Source: Halicephalobus mephisto (Eukaryota; Nematoda; Chromadorea; Rhabditida; Panagrolaimidae). Taken from it: a stretch of DNA of 64,000 bases. The stretch spans positions 1 to 64,000 of the forward strand of contig SWDT01000204.1 of assembly GCA_009193035.1 (NCBI GenBank). Direction: 5' to 3'. Below, piece by piece: positions 25,823 through 37,600 of this stretch. The translations under genes were made by a program, and so were the position numbers. The notes beneath the pieces are model-generated. The model saw only the letters and a list, made by a program, of their open reading frames with translations, had not been told where the DNA came from and searched no databases. Within the stretch, counting starts at the first letter, position 1, and every line of letters starts with the position of its first letter.

Positions 25823-28021
25823 TTGAAAAAGAACCGAGAAATGTTGGGGATTGTAGTTGTCAATGCTTCAAACGATGTGGTCCAAAGCTTCGGAAACAAG
25901 ACTTTTTGTAGTCATATCGAATCTTTGGCTAACGAGAATACTGCTACTAGAGCCACTACATGTAGAATCTTCTCTAGCAGTAGCAGTGGTGTTTCTTCTG
26001 CGGAATCTACTTTCATCAGACGATCCCATACGTTGCTTAAGTCGAATCCACTAAATGTTAGTTATTTGATTGAATAAAGTACTGATCTTTATTTTTAGAA
26101 AATAGACGAGAATGCCCTTCTTTCGATGGTCTTACCTTTGCTTGCCATTTATCAAACCAAAAAATCAAAAAGAGATGAACTCTCTCTTCTGTATTCTGAA
26201 AATATTAAATTTTGTTTTGTTACTTATGATTCTTCCCACGTTATTGTTGGGATTTGTGATGACACCTATTCGGAAACAGATATCCAGCAACTTTGTTTGA
26301 GGGTACAAAACTTACTAAGCTTTTACTATGGGCCTTTCATTTATTTCATCAAAGCCGATTTATCTAGTATCAAGAAGAAAAAACTCCGAGTCGAAAAAAG
26401 GGTATGCGACTTAATTCAACAAGTGGAATCTGGAACTCTTAGGTATCCTCTTCTAAATGTGAATTCCTTGACAGCTAATATCGATTTATATTCATCACTC
26501 ATGCCACAGTTTCGGAAAATCGCGATAACGATATCAGAATACATTGGAAATTGCCGGTGAGTTTCAGAGGATTTAAAAGGGATTTTAATGATTGTTTACA
26601 GCTGTATTTTTGTATCGAAAGGTCAGATTATCGGTTCTGTTTCTTCAAAGCAAAAGCAAACGGTTCCTTTGTTTGAGTTGATCAATTTCGAAGACATCAA
26701 TAACCTTGTTCACATGTGTAAACTTCTTGATCAATATTCAACTGATAATAATGAACCTAATCTTCGAAAGAAAATGCAGCATCATGTAGAGCAAGTTTGG
26801 GTTCATTTTCGCACCCTTCTCAGTCCCTCATCTCTTCCAAATCGCCGTCAACTTGTCAACGCGTTCCTCTTTTCTTTGTCGGGCGAAATAGATCTAATCT
26901 GTCTCAACGCTGTTGATCAGAGTGCCCCGATTCATACTGCTTCCGATTTGCTTGACTTGTTGGAAGATATTGAGGAGATCGAGGATAAGACTGCTTTCGT
27001 TGCCAAAATCGGGGACAAGGTTCAGAAACTGACGAATGCCATTACAAGCTTTAATTCAAGAGGATCAGTAGAGGAACTTAAATTTGTTTTTCTTGATAAT
27101 ACAACTAGGACATCAACATTAATCAAAGTGAGCAAAAAACAAAAAACAAAAATAACTCGTAAATACCTTTTAGAATCTCTGGTCGAGACTTCATGTTGAA
27201 ATTCTCAAATCAACAAAAAATGAGATAACTGCCAGATCTGGAAGGACTTTGTCGAGTTTGCTGTCGCATTCTGGATTGAGTCATCTTCATAGATGGAATT
27301 CAACTACTTCTTTACTCTCTCTTGCCTCCAGTTTTAAATCACTGTCTTCAAATAACATTTCCTCAAACAGTTCCACTCCTTCGGGAATGTCTCCAATGAT
27401 GTCGCTTTCGATTCAGACGATTGCTATGATCAGGCATTTTCAAAGACAACTAAGGTTTGTCCTGAATGAACTCTGTATTTACTCCAGTTTTTTTGCCAAA
27501 TCAGAAAAATATAAATTAGCAGAATGTGGAATCAGAAGAGTTATGGACAGAACAACGAATTTCATATTTGAGATCCCAATGTCGGATTCTAGCCAAGAAA
27601 CAAATGTCAACAGATTAATCTGTCCAGCTAAACTGGGATTTGACATGTTTGGTTATGTCTTTTACCGTACTGATGTTTCTATGAATGTTATCTCTTATCA
27701 AGGTACTGTAATTTAAACCAAAGAGTCATAATTAATGACACAATTTCAGATTCCTATTCAAAACTTTTTCTTCATATTCAATCCAATAAAACAGAAGCTG
27801 ATTTGACTATCGTTAGACTGGTCAACGGAGAGTTACTTGTTCATATAACTGGCGCTCCAACCCAACTTCCTCCTGATGAACCGTTGTGCTTAGATCTACC
27901 TGTTTCCTGTGCTGCTGTTTTCCCTGAGGCCATAAATACTCATCTAGCTATCAGACAGACAATGGATTTGGCTAATCTCTTATACCGTAAATCAACTAAG
28001 GTTCTTTCCATGTTTGAGTGA
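25823..28021 (+). CDS. HPS1-like longin-superfamily protein (BLOC-3 / MON1 relative)
   Basis: Likely subunit of a Rab guanine-nucleotide exchange factor acting on lysosome-related organelles. Five exons join in phase: 25823-26056, 26099-26556, 26602-27127, 27174-27702 and 27750-28021 (672 aa; human HPS1 is 700). A second ATG at 25841 would begin MLGIVVVN, closer to the start of HPS1, and may be the true start. Resemblance is by recollection: an N-terminal longin-like strand pattern, the segment QLVNAFLFSLSGEIDL followed by SDLLDLL, RRVMDRTTNFIF, and an alpha-helical end. The MON1 signature is not seen. The C. elegans gut-granule protein GLO-3 is an alternative relation. Intron 3 is only 46 nt; reading through it would end the frame at 27199. 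Confidence 0.5.
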
Positions 28022-28319
28022 TGCTTTGTGTTTATATTTCTGGACAACCTTGATAAACAGGATTTTTGAACCTGATTTTGTGATCACAATAATCTGGTTC
28101 TAAAGGACCTTACTACCTCGGAGTTCCGTAGGCGTGATCTTCTTGCGCAATCGCTCAGACGGTAGTTACACGGTCAAACAGGCGATCCTTCGTCAATAAA
28201 ACAGGGTAGATTGCAATCTATATAAAAGTAGTAGAAATCTCTCTTTGACAATTTTTGTTTTCGAGGACATTTGAGAAATTGTTAACCGACTAATTTTATT
28301 CCGTTGATATTTTAGAACA
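28022..28319 (+). other. Short gap between two same-strand genes
   Basis: About 300 bp containing a T-rich stretch (28240-28262) and an acceptor-like TTTTAG at about 28312-28317, immediately before the next ATG. The spacing is compatible with a nematode operon, but unproven. Confidence 0.35.
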
Positions 28320-29477
28320 ATGTTGGCAATGACAGAAATCCGCTCTCTACTTCAGAATACAAAAATCGAAAGAATTCTTGGAGGGAATTTGCTTCCAGCA
28401 AACAACAACCCGTCATTTTTGGACTTGGAGGATGTCAGCACGGTTACTGTCGTTGAAGATGACCCAAAGGGAGCTGTTCCCGTTGCTTTCGGTCTCTTTC
28501 ACAGAACTTCCGTTAACCAAGTTTACTGTAGTGTTGTTACCCTGAAGAAGGGATATGAAAATAACTTTGTCGCCATTGAACAAGTCAAGAATGATATGGG
28601 AGTTGATGATCCTTCTCGACATACTTGTTACAAGGTTTTTGATTTGGTTAGTCAATTAATAATGATTTCAAGTTTAGATCACCGAGGTTCGTGAGGAAGA
28701 ACGAAATGTTTCCAGTCTTCCACAATATTACAGTGCTTTCTTTGTTCACGATGTTTACCCTCTTCATCAATGCGTTGTCGATAAACTCATTGACCAAACT
28801 ATCGGCCATATCAATATGGATATGAAGAGAAACATCACTGTTGACCTCTATGACACTCACACTGGGTAACTTTCGTCATCGGTCATTTATCAAAAGTAAA
28901 CTATCATTTTAGCCGCTTTGCTGAACTCAGAGATGATCTCTGGCGTGACCGAGATGGATTTATTGTAGGCGACAAGTACCGCTTCAACGAAATTGAAATT
29001 TCTCGTGCTGCTTTGTTGAATGTCCTCCAGAAGGTTGAAAAAGATTCTTCCCTCACATTCGAACCTTTGACTCCCAAGACTTCCGCTGCGTTCCTCGAAT
29101 ATGATTCTGAAGTTGCTAGTGGGGATCGTTCTGAATATTTAGAGTACTTGTTCCGACTGACCGGAGCCAAAGGGACAGTTGTTCTTGATTCCAGCAAACG
29201 CCCTGCTGGTTACGTCATCTCTCTTGGAAACCATATTCTTCAATGTTACGGAGATTCACCGACCATCGCCAACAATGTGCTTGCCAAACATGTCTCCCAA
29301 ATGATTGAACCAACTGTCAGCATGTTCATTCGGATGGACAATCAATGGATCTCGAAGGAACTCTCCAATGCTGCCAGTGTTATCCGTAGAGTTCGTCGAT
29401 TCCACTCAAGAATCGTTCCCATAAACGTGAAATGGACGAAGGTCTTCGCTCTCAACATCGGAACGCATCTCTACTAA
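28320..29477 (+). CDS. Nematode protein, possibly DUF1248 (GNAT-like) family
   Basis: Three exons join in phase: 28320-28646, 28678-28865 and 28913-29477 (359 aa, introns 31 and 47 nt). There is no signal peptide or membrane segment. The C-terminal third (from about residue 240) has LEYLFRLTGAKGTVVLD, GYVISLGNHILQCYGD, then HSRIVPINVKWTKVFA and NIGTHLY. This pattern reminds me of nematode DUF1248 proteins, whose C-terminus is thought to have an acetyltransferase-like fold. No substrate can be proposed. The first intron of 31 nt is very short for a nematode, so that junction needs transcript proof, although the frame is correct and the donor GTTAGT and acceptor TTTAG are sound. Confidence 0.6.
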
Positions 29478-30226
29478 AGCTGTTAACAACAGAAGAAACT
29501 GCAAAACTTACAATAATGCTTAATTTCTGCAATTTCTTGATTTCTGGAGCAAAACATGATTGTTAATGCAAATTTTTCTAGAATAAATAATAAATGATTT
29601 ATTTCACACGATAGTTGAAACTTGAGTATAAGATTCAGATGTTAACGAAGGTGTTAAGCAAAGTTTACTAGGCGACTTTTTAAAGAGAGCTGCGTTTCTC
29701 TTCTCCCCAGTGAACCAGATTTCCTAAATTGTCAAAATGTCAACAGTTAATTCCTATAGTAATACCTACTCTCGTCATATAAATGATCATTAGTAACCAC
29801 CCAAAAAGCAGAACCCATCCCATTCGGCAAATTTGAGTTTCCCTTAACTCTTGAGTAGAAAAATTAATCTGCCACTTAAACATAACTTGACAACAAGGAA
29901 AAATGCTCATTTCAGAACTTGATCTCTTCGGATCGAGTTGCAGCGAAGAGGAATATCCTCTTAAGTTATAAAAATATCTAAAACACATGTTCAACTTGAA
30001 AGTCATCCACTAATTTGCATTTATTTTTGTATTTTCACGGATATTCGCAACAGATGGAATCAAGCAAAGAGACCTCTTTGGACAAGGGCAAACTTGTTTC
30101 TTTTCGCAAACTTAGCAAATGCAGTTTCATCATCAGAACGTTTAGCAAATTTGGCAAAATGTTGGTTGATCGATCGGTCTGCGTTATCAGACCACTCATC
30201 TGTTTCCCCTTAAACGATAGAGATTA
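29478..30226. other. 3' flank between convergent genes
   Basis: Contains AATAAATAATAAATG at about 29581-29595, a likely polyadenylation signal for the upstream + gene. No gene recognised; ORFs here lack features. Confidence 0.4.
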
Positions 30227-30667
30227 TTATAATGAGTAAACTTGAAGAAACTGACCATCAGCAGCGAACCGTTTGGCAAAAGGAGCTGATCGTTTAGCAA
30301 AGGCGAAAGCGAATTCTCTATCTTGATTCCCGCGATGCTTTGCAAACTTATTTCGGATTCCATTATAAGCAAAAGAAGAAGTAGGGTTGAAGGGATCCTG
30401 TTGAGACCTCTTTGTCAGTCTGTATAAGCTTCCATCATCAGTGAATGCAAAAACTAAAGAGAGTATTGTGTTGATCATGTTGAAATCCAACAAAACTCAC
30501 GTTTGGCGTAAGCAAAATTCCCTTGCCCGACCTTGTCAGTGAATGCAACTAAGATTTTATATGTAAACAACATACGTAAATTAAGACTTACAGTTTTCAG
30601 GGTTAACAAACGCGTAGCCGAGGGCAAAAAGTGAACAGAAAGCGAAGGCAAAGATGTGAGACTCCAT
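30227..30667 (-). CDS. nlp-20: Neuropeptide precursor resembling NLP-20
   Basis: Secreted prepropeptide cleaved at dibasic sites. Three exons join in phase: 30592-30667, 30501-30548 and 30227-30453 (116 aa). Residues 1-19 form a signal peptide (IFAFAFCSLFALGYA). Exon 3 has dibasic processing sites after LT, after FAFAFA and after SAPFA. The FAFAKR unit equals the repeat recalled for C. elegans NLP-20. Exon 2 is 48 nt and begins with the same FAFTD as exon 3, suggesting internal duplication. Both introns have the same phase, so exon 2 can be skipped without frame change. The basic site expected after AYAK in exon 2 is lost on splicing (Lys-Leu), while reading into the intron would give Lys-Arg. 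Family type is fairly sure; exact orthology is not. Confidence 0.6.
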
Positions 30668-31601
30668 AGTTTTCCGGACCAGAATAAATCTTACAATCTT
30701 CGGTGAAAACTAGCTCAATTGAATGAATCAGTAATTCAATACTGCTTTATAAATGGCTGAGGGAAATTTCGTCGAAATCCATGGGACGTCAATGCAAACG
30801 GAAGGAACTGCGTCTTTGAAGAAGTTTTGTTCTCTAATTCTGTAATCACGCAAATGCCAGAACCGACCACTTCCGGATGTTGGGATCATCTGCTTTCTGA
30901 ATCCAAGAAAAGAACTACTTCGGAAGCCCACTCTTCCGAGTCTGCGACGTCATGAATGCATCAATTTGTCATTTTGACCGAAAGACTTTATTTTGAAATA
31001 TATTTACCAAAAGATCAAGAAAGCTCTTCATTAATTATCATTACTACATTGTCGAAGCGGCCGAAGACAGGGAAAATGATTCATAAAAAACATTACAGAA
31101 ATATTCATTCTCAACGATTGCCCCGCGTACTATAGTAGTCGATTGTGATTGTTTTGGTTCAATTACCCAAGTTCGAGATGAGAGTAATCGACTACTACTT
31201 TCGTTATATATAAACAAAACAAAAAATTAAGCTCAGTGCTTGTTACAGCTGCTATTAGTAAACGAAACAAGTTTAGACCCCGTGTCAGGTTCCCAGAAAT
31301 ATATCTTTAAAAATCATTTGAAGAACAAACATATTTCACAATTTTCTGCGTTGCGAAGCTGTATTAGGATAGACTAGAAGGTTAGTAACACTAGCGGCTA
31401 GTGAATGTTAACACTATTGTAAAGCAAAGCGATTAGGTCATCGTAAACTGTGATAGGTACTGGAGAATAGACTGACAAAATTTGGCTATACAACACCTTT
31501 GGGCAGTTTGAACTTTTCCGGCAGATATAAAATTGGAGTATCAACAAAATAGAGAAATATGACTAGTTCACTAAAGAAAATCTGGTGGTAGATTGATAGC
31601 A
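30668..31601. other. Intergenic region downstream of gon-1
   Basis: No ORF with support. Contains the perfect hairpin with an SL1-like loop at 31133-31197, listed separately. Confidence 0.45.
31133..31197 (+). other. Perfect 12-bp-stem hairpin with an SL1-like 22-mer in the loop
   Basis: TAGTAGTCGATT (31133-31144) pairs exactly with AATCGACTACTA (31186-31197). The 41-nt loop contains, at 31156-31177, a 22-mer that differs from the nematode spliced leader SL1 at only two positions (C for T at positions 5 and 19). No GT donor follows the 22-mer directly (ATGAG instead) and no clear Sm site is seen downstream, so it is not a standard SL RNA gene. It could be a decayed copy, an unrelated structured RNA, or chance. 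Confidence 0.35.
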
Positions 31602-34600
31602 TTAGCCGACACCGATACTTGGACGTTGTTTCTGATCGATTTCGATAACAATTCCTTTGTATTGATCAGGACCACATTCCCCACAGAATCCACCACATTG
31701 ACCCCGGATGAGAGCGTTATTGTCACTTCTAATGATCTTCGAAGATGATTTGTGGCCATGATCTAACCACTGGAGATCGTCGACGATTTTGAGGCCTGTT
31801 CCACGCAGATCAATAGAAAATCGGCCCTGAAAATCAAGATCATTATGGAGAAAATAATCCTTCATGGAATCACCTGAGGACACTCACTAGCGCTGTAACA
31901 ATCTCCAGCAGTTCCGTAAGCAACTGGTGTTCCGTAAGGAGTTTGGGAAAAAGTGAAATCGTGAGCTAAAGTTCAGTATTACTACAGTTTTGCAGGTCGA
32001 TACTTACGAATAATTTTCATATTGTGTAAATCAACCCGAACTCTACTGAATCGAGTCAATCCGTTACTGACATGACCATCGTTGGAACACTCACAGGAAT
32101 CATTTCTTTTCCCGCCATAGGGACATGTTTGAGGATCTAGTAATCGTTTCCCATAGAATTCTCCAAAGTTCGTCTCAGGAGCGACATTCAAGAATGTTTT
32201 AGGAATAGTATCGTTCATCGAGTGGCAGTATACAGTAACTCTAAAGCCGGCTACAAGGACAGTGTAGTTTCCATCTATGCTGTTTGTTTTTGTATTTTGG
32301 GCTTTAATCTCAGCACAATCATTAGGAAGACAGTTTCTAAGGAAGCAAGGTTCTCGGCGTTTTGGCCTTGTATTCTTGTCGCATTTGCTTTTGTGGATCT
32401 TGTTCCCTAATCTATCAAGACAAGGAGTTTTACGACGACGGTAACCAGGACCACAGGTTTTTGAACACTAAATTGAGATTCCTTTAAGTAATCAATAAGA
32501 TTTTAAGTCTACCTTGCTCCAAGGAAGAACACTCCATCTATATTCTGCATCACAAGGATTCATAGCACATTCTTTGTTGACTTCTGGTTTTTTCAAAGAC
32601 ATACACATTCGGGCAAGTACAGTAGGCTCACTGCCAGAGGTGGTGGTTTGGCCTTGCATGCCTTTTTTGACCTTGCAATCGATACGCCGGAAGTGATTTC
32701 CATTTCCACAAGTACGTGAGCACTGAAATCCCCAATTAGCATGGATGCACTCATTAAAGCTCAGCCTTATTTACAGTAAGTACGACAATTCTCAGAAGCA
32801 AGCACGATTCACAAAAGCAAAAAGATTAAAAGTGCATGCCTCGTTGAAAAATACCATTCTTTGGCAGCTGTGAAAAAAATCCGTTAGTAGTAGGTATATT
32901 AGATTGTTTTTTAAAATGTCTTACTGTGCTCCACGGTCCTGGAACCCATTCATAAGGACACATATCGGTATTGCACGGGCGAGTCTTGATGGGAACTGTT
33001 TGATTCTGACACATTCTGTTAGCAGCTCTTTTACCAGCTTCATTCAAACAGAACACTCGACGATGTTGATTTGTCTTTTTGCAAGGGTCAATACACTGTA
33101 ATTGCGTTTAATTAAGGAATTACTTTTATACTTCTTACTCTCGACCATGGCGTAACTTTCCAAGTGTAAGTGGGACAGTTGCTGTCAGAACATTGTTGAG
33201 TTTCCTGGGGCTTTGGGAAGGAAGAACATTCACTATCGGAGAGTAATTGCTTCCTGCCCTTTTTACAGTAAACCGTTCTCTTTCTTACACCGACTCCACA
33301 AGTAGTAGAACACTGAAATAATTAGTAGAAACGGTTCAAAGGCGAAATATTAGTGCTTAAACTCAACTAACCGATGACCACTTCCCCTTGTGCCACCTCG
33401 GGCAGAGTGCTTGACGGCATTTGTGCTCCGTGAGTGGTTTCGTGTCTGAATCGCACTTATCGTTGGGCACAGTTTGATTTGATTGGCTATTAATGCATGA
33501 AACTGTGCGTTGACGGATTCCGCGACCACAAGTCGCCGAACACTGAAAATGATTCGTGCAAGTTCAAGCAAGAGAAAATGTTCGAGGTAATAGAAAAATG
33601 TTTTTTACACGTTAATTGAAAGCACCAAACCTATTTCATCATTGGAGACTTGAAAATGTTACGGATAAAGAAGATAGAAGTAAGAAAAAAGGTAAAACTA
33701 AAGAAAGTAAAAAGCAAACTTTTCAATTACAATATCGGACATTCACAATTCTAGTTTAGAGCTAACAGCACTTTATCTTACACAATTATAGTAATTTTTA
33801 TAGATAAATGGAATATAGTTTTTGTGAAAACCCTAGGTAACACATCATCGATAAATGGAGAACAATGGAAACAGAAATGACATGAACGAGAATAACTAAA
33901 TCACCACGATGAAACTAATGATATCTTTAGTTGTCATTAGTAAAACTCTGTCTATATTTAACTGAGCATGAATCAGGGATAGAATACGTAAAAGCAGCTA
34001 GCCGGTTTAGAAGCAAACGAACGAAATCATAACAGAGGCCCGTATTTTGCTTTTGTAAATAATAAAGCCAATAATGAAAGATTTAAACTGATTTCGGCAG
34101 CTTCTTATGAACGAAAACGTCTCCTCCGATAACGTTCATATTCATAATAACCCGTGTCAAAATGGTTATGGTGCTTTCGGTGCTTGTGTCGTCGACGATG
34201 ACTATTCACGTGATTGTTTCGTAACATTTGAGTACGTACCGGTGACCAATTACCAGGTTGCCAATAATACTTTTCGTGTAAATCGTCGATGGCATAGCTC
34301 TTCAGTGGCAAGGTTGCAGCAGGGAATTCAGATGAACTGCTGGTAGCCGTAGGGCAGGCGACCGATGCACATCCTCGTCTTGTGATAGGCTTCGACTCAT
34401 GTTTGGAGCATTCAGAATCATCCAGTCTTTGCTTACTATTGATGTCTTCCTGGCACCAGATTTGTCGCTCTTGGAAGCCGTTGTTTCCACATGATACAGA
34501 ACACTAAGACAAAAAGCATGAATTAAATGCATAAAAAAGGTAGTTAGTATAAACCAACCATTGACCATGGAGTCATTTGCCAAGCGGCTTTGGTGCATTT

Positions 34601-37600
34601 GTGTTCATTACATCGTTCAAAGACGGAAGGTTTCTGTTTCTCGTCACAAACTGCCTTATCACAAGTAACGAGTCTTCTCCTCCAACCACCCCCACAGGAT
34701 GAAGAACACTAAATTTGCCAATTAATACAAAATCTGAATGAAATCAACCAACTTGTTGCCAATAACCTGTCCTCCACCTTCCAATATCCGGTTCAGGTTC
34801 TTTAGGACAGGCAGGTAATCCACAATTTCTAACAGATTCTGGCTGAGTAGTAATATCGCAGTCGGAATCTAGCAAGATCAGTTTATTGGTTCCGATAGCT
34901 CCTGGAATAGGAGTACAGAGAACGGTTCTTCTTTGGACGTGTTGAACTCCACAAGTTGAGGGACATGGCTGCCAAGGACCAGCAGTCCACTGAGCACAAG
35001 GCTTCGTAGTACATTCCCTAACATCTGGTTCCTTTTCAATATGTTGACAGTAATTATCAGAAAGCTGTCGGACGTGATCGTGGCAGACGACGGCGCGTTT
35101 CTGAGTTCCATTTCCACAGGAAACAGAGCAATCGGTCCACGGCCCGGTAGCCCAGTAGATTTGTGAATGCTGTCTAACTGGAGATTTAGGGATTCCATTA
35201 CTGCAAAGTTCCTTTTCACAGCTACGTTCTGTTCGAGGTTTCAGATGCTAAAAGTGAGTGATTATTATTGTTCAGTTTGTTGATGAAGGAGCTTACATGG
35301 GCACATTCAGAGTCATCAACCTGAATTCTGTTTTTCTGATCTCTCATACACTTGACTTCCCTTCTTTGAACTCCTTGACCGCAGGTCACCGAGCAAGTAC
35401 CCCAAGATTCAGTTTGCCAGAAAGTACAAGGCAAAAGTTTGCACTGCTCGTGATGCTTTGGTTGTTGACTTTCTGAACAAAGGGAATTGTCAACAGTTTG
35501 ATCCCGGAAGACACATTCAACGTCTCTATGCTTGACACCGTATCCACAAGTAACAGAACATCGTGACCACTCTCCAGTTCTCCAAAACGGACAAGGTCCA
35601 TTGTTACATGTCTTATGACTAGGTGGTTTCGGGGAAGGGCAAATCTCATCTTTGACCTGTCTACCATTGGCATCGGCACAGTAAACTGATCTTGTTGCCC
35701 ATCCATCTTGACAAGTGACAGAGCAAGGACCATACGGCTTAGTAACCCAATGGGGGCAATGGGTCATCTGGCACATTTTCTGGACAATCCGTTCTTCCGG
35801 ATCACACTGAGCTAAAATTAGAGTATTGTAATGACTATTTTTAGATCCAAAAGAAACATACAATCATCGAGGACTCGGCCTCTAGAGTTAACGCACTCAG
35901 CTGTTCTTGTTTCATAGCCGCTTCCACAAGATACACTACAACCCGACCAAGGACCGAATTTCCAAGTAGTACAGACATGTTCATTACACTTTTCTCGGTC
36001 CATCTTCTCCATAGGATTACAAGCATGTGGAGGAAGATCTTGACCAGCAGCACTTTGACACTGTGCGTGTCTCACTTTAATACCCCCATCACAAGATCTG
36101 GAGCATTCTGACCAGTGTCCATAAGTCCACTTTGGACATGGAATTCGGTTGCATTCTTGTTGAGTGATGTCTTGAGAAATTCTCTCACAATGTCGATTGT
36201 CGATTTTCCTGTTCATTTCATCGATACAATGAGCCTTCCTTCTGCTGATTCCAGAGTTTCCACAAGTAGTCGAACACGGTTCCCATTCCGTGTAGCTCCA
36301 CTTTCTCCCTGTACAATCTGAGTAGCAGGAGACTCTATTTGGTGGTTTCTCAATTCCACTTCTTCTGCATTCCACTTCATTGATGGGTTCTTCCAGACCG
36401 CTTTGAAGGATTTTGATGCAGATACTTTGTTGGTGTTTTTCTCCATGACCACATCGGGCCGAACATCCGCTGACGTCCTTTGTTCTCCATCTGAAAATGC
36501 TCTCATCTTGAGATCGAAAAAAGTGGGAAAAGTAAATAAACGTACTTGATGAAGCATTCAATGTTGCACATTCTTTTCTGTGGAGGTGGCTTCCTATCAA
36601 TGCAATGACGTTCATCCGCTCGACGATTATTTGTGGCATCAATGCAGAGTAGCAAACGATCTTGAGTGCCTGAAAAAGATTTTAATGGGTGGAATTAAAA
36701 GTATAAGTAAACCTTGACACATAGAAGAACACTCAGTAAACTGATCGCTGAATCGCCAGTAGTAAAGGGAACGGTAATGCACAGAAGATGACTGATAATC
36801 ACGTGGAACCATGTATTTGTAATGAATGTCTGGTGGATACAAGTTCCCGACAGAGAGAACGTGTAAGTAAATGTCAGTCCTAATAGGACCTGTACCATTG
36901 ATTCTTTCAACTGAGTGATCGCTTCCTGAATATTCCAAAACAGCATCTTGAATAGGGATCTTTTGGCGAAATACCGAAACCTGATACTGACCATTCAATA
37001 AGAATTCGCCGTTGGAAGCACGGAGAGCTGAAAGGAAACGTGAAACAGTATAAAAGTAAGAGTAAACAGCTTACCGAGGTAGTTGTCGTCATCTTTGTTT
37101 TGGTTATGAGCATTTTGCTTGATGTCTATATTAGCGGACCCAGCAGGGATCTTAAGAACTTCATTGTACCCGAAGGAACCTCGTTCATTGTAAACCCCTT
37201 CGACTGTCTGGCACGTGCTCCCATCCCCTCCACAGATTCCGCAAATATCTCGTTTCATATCAGAACCAAGACGATGGTCACAACCGGCTTTGTGACAAGT
37301 GCCATCGATGCAAATATCATCTCCATTCTGATCACAAGGAGTTCCATCAAGCACTTTTTCTTTAAGTAGATAAAAAGCTTGAGAATCTTTAATCCGGCAG
37401 TAGAGCTTACAACGTTCGTTATGACTTACTAAAGATAAGAAATAATTTGATTTTATCATGTTTCGAAAACTTACTTCCATTGTACTTTGGAACCCAATTG
37501 GTATTAATAGGGACTCCGTGGATCCCAACATCCTTGTTGTCGAATTCAGAACATTGTAATTCTCTAAACCCAGGAGTATCCCATGGACATTCTTGGATAT

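Noticed and set aside
25823..28021. Call of this gene as MON1/SAND-1
   Set aside because: The well-conserved MON1 N-terminal longin signature and C-terminal pattern are not visible; segments fit HPS1 better, though the superfamily is shared.
31156..31177. B-box-like GGTTCAATTACC as part of a tRNA gene
   Set aside because: No A-box, acceptor stem or cloverleaf could be drawn around it.
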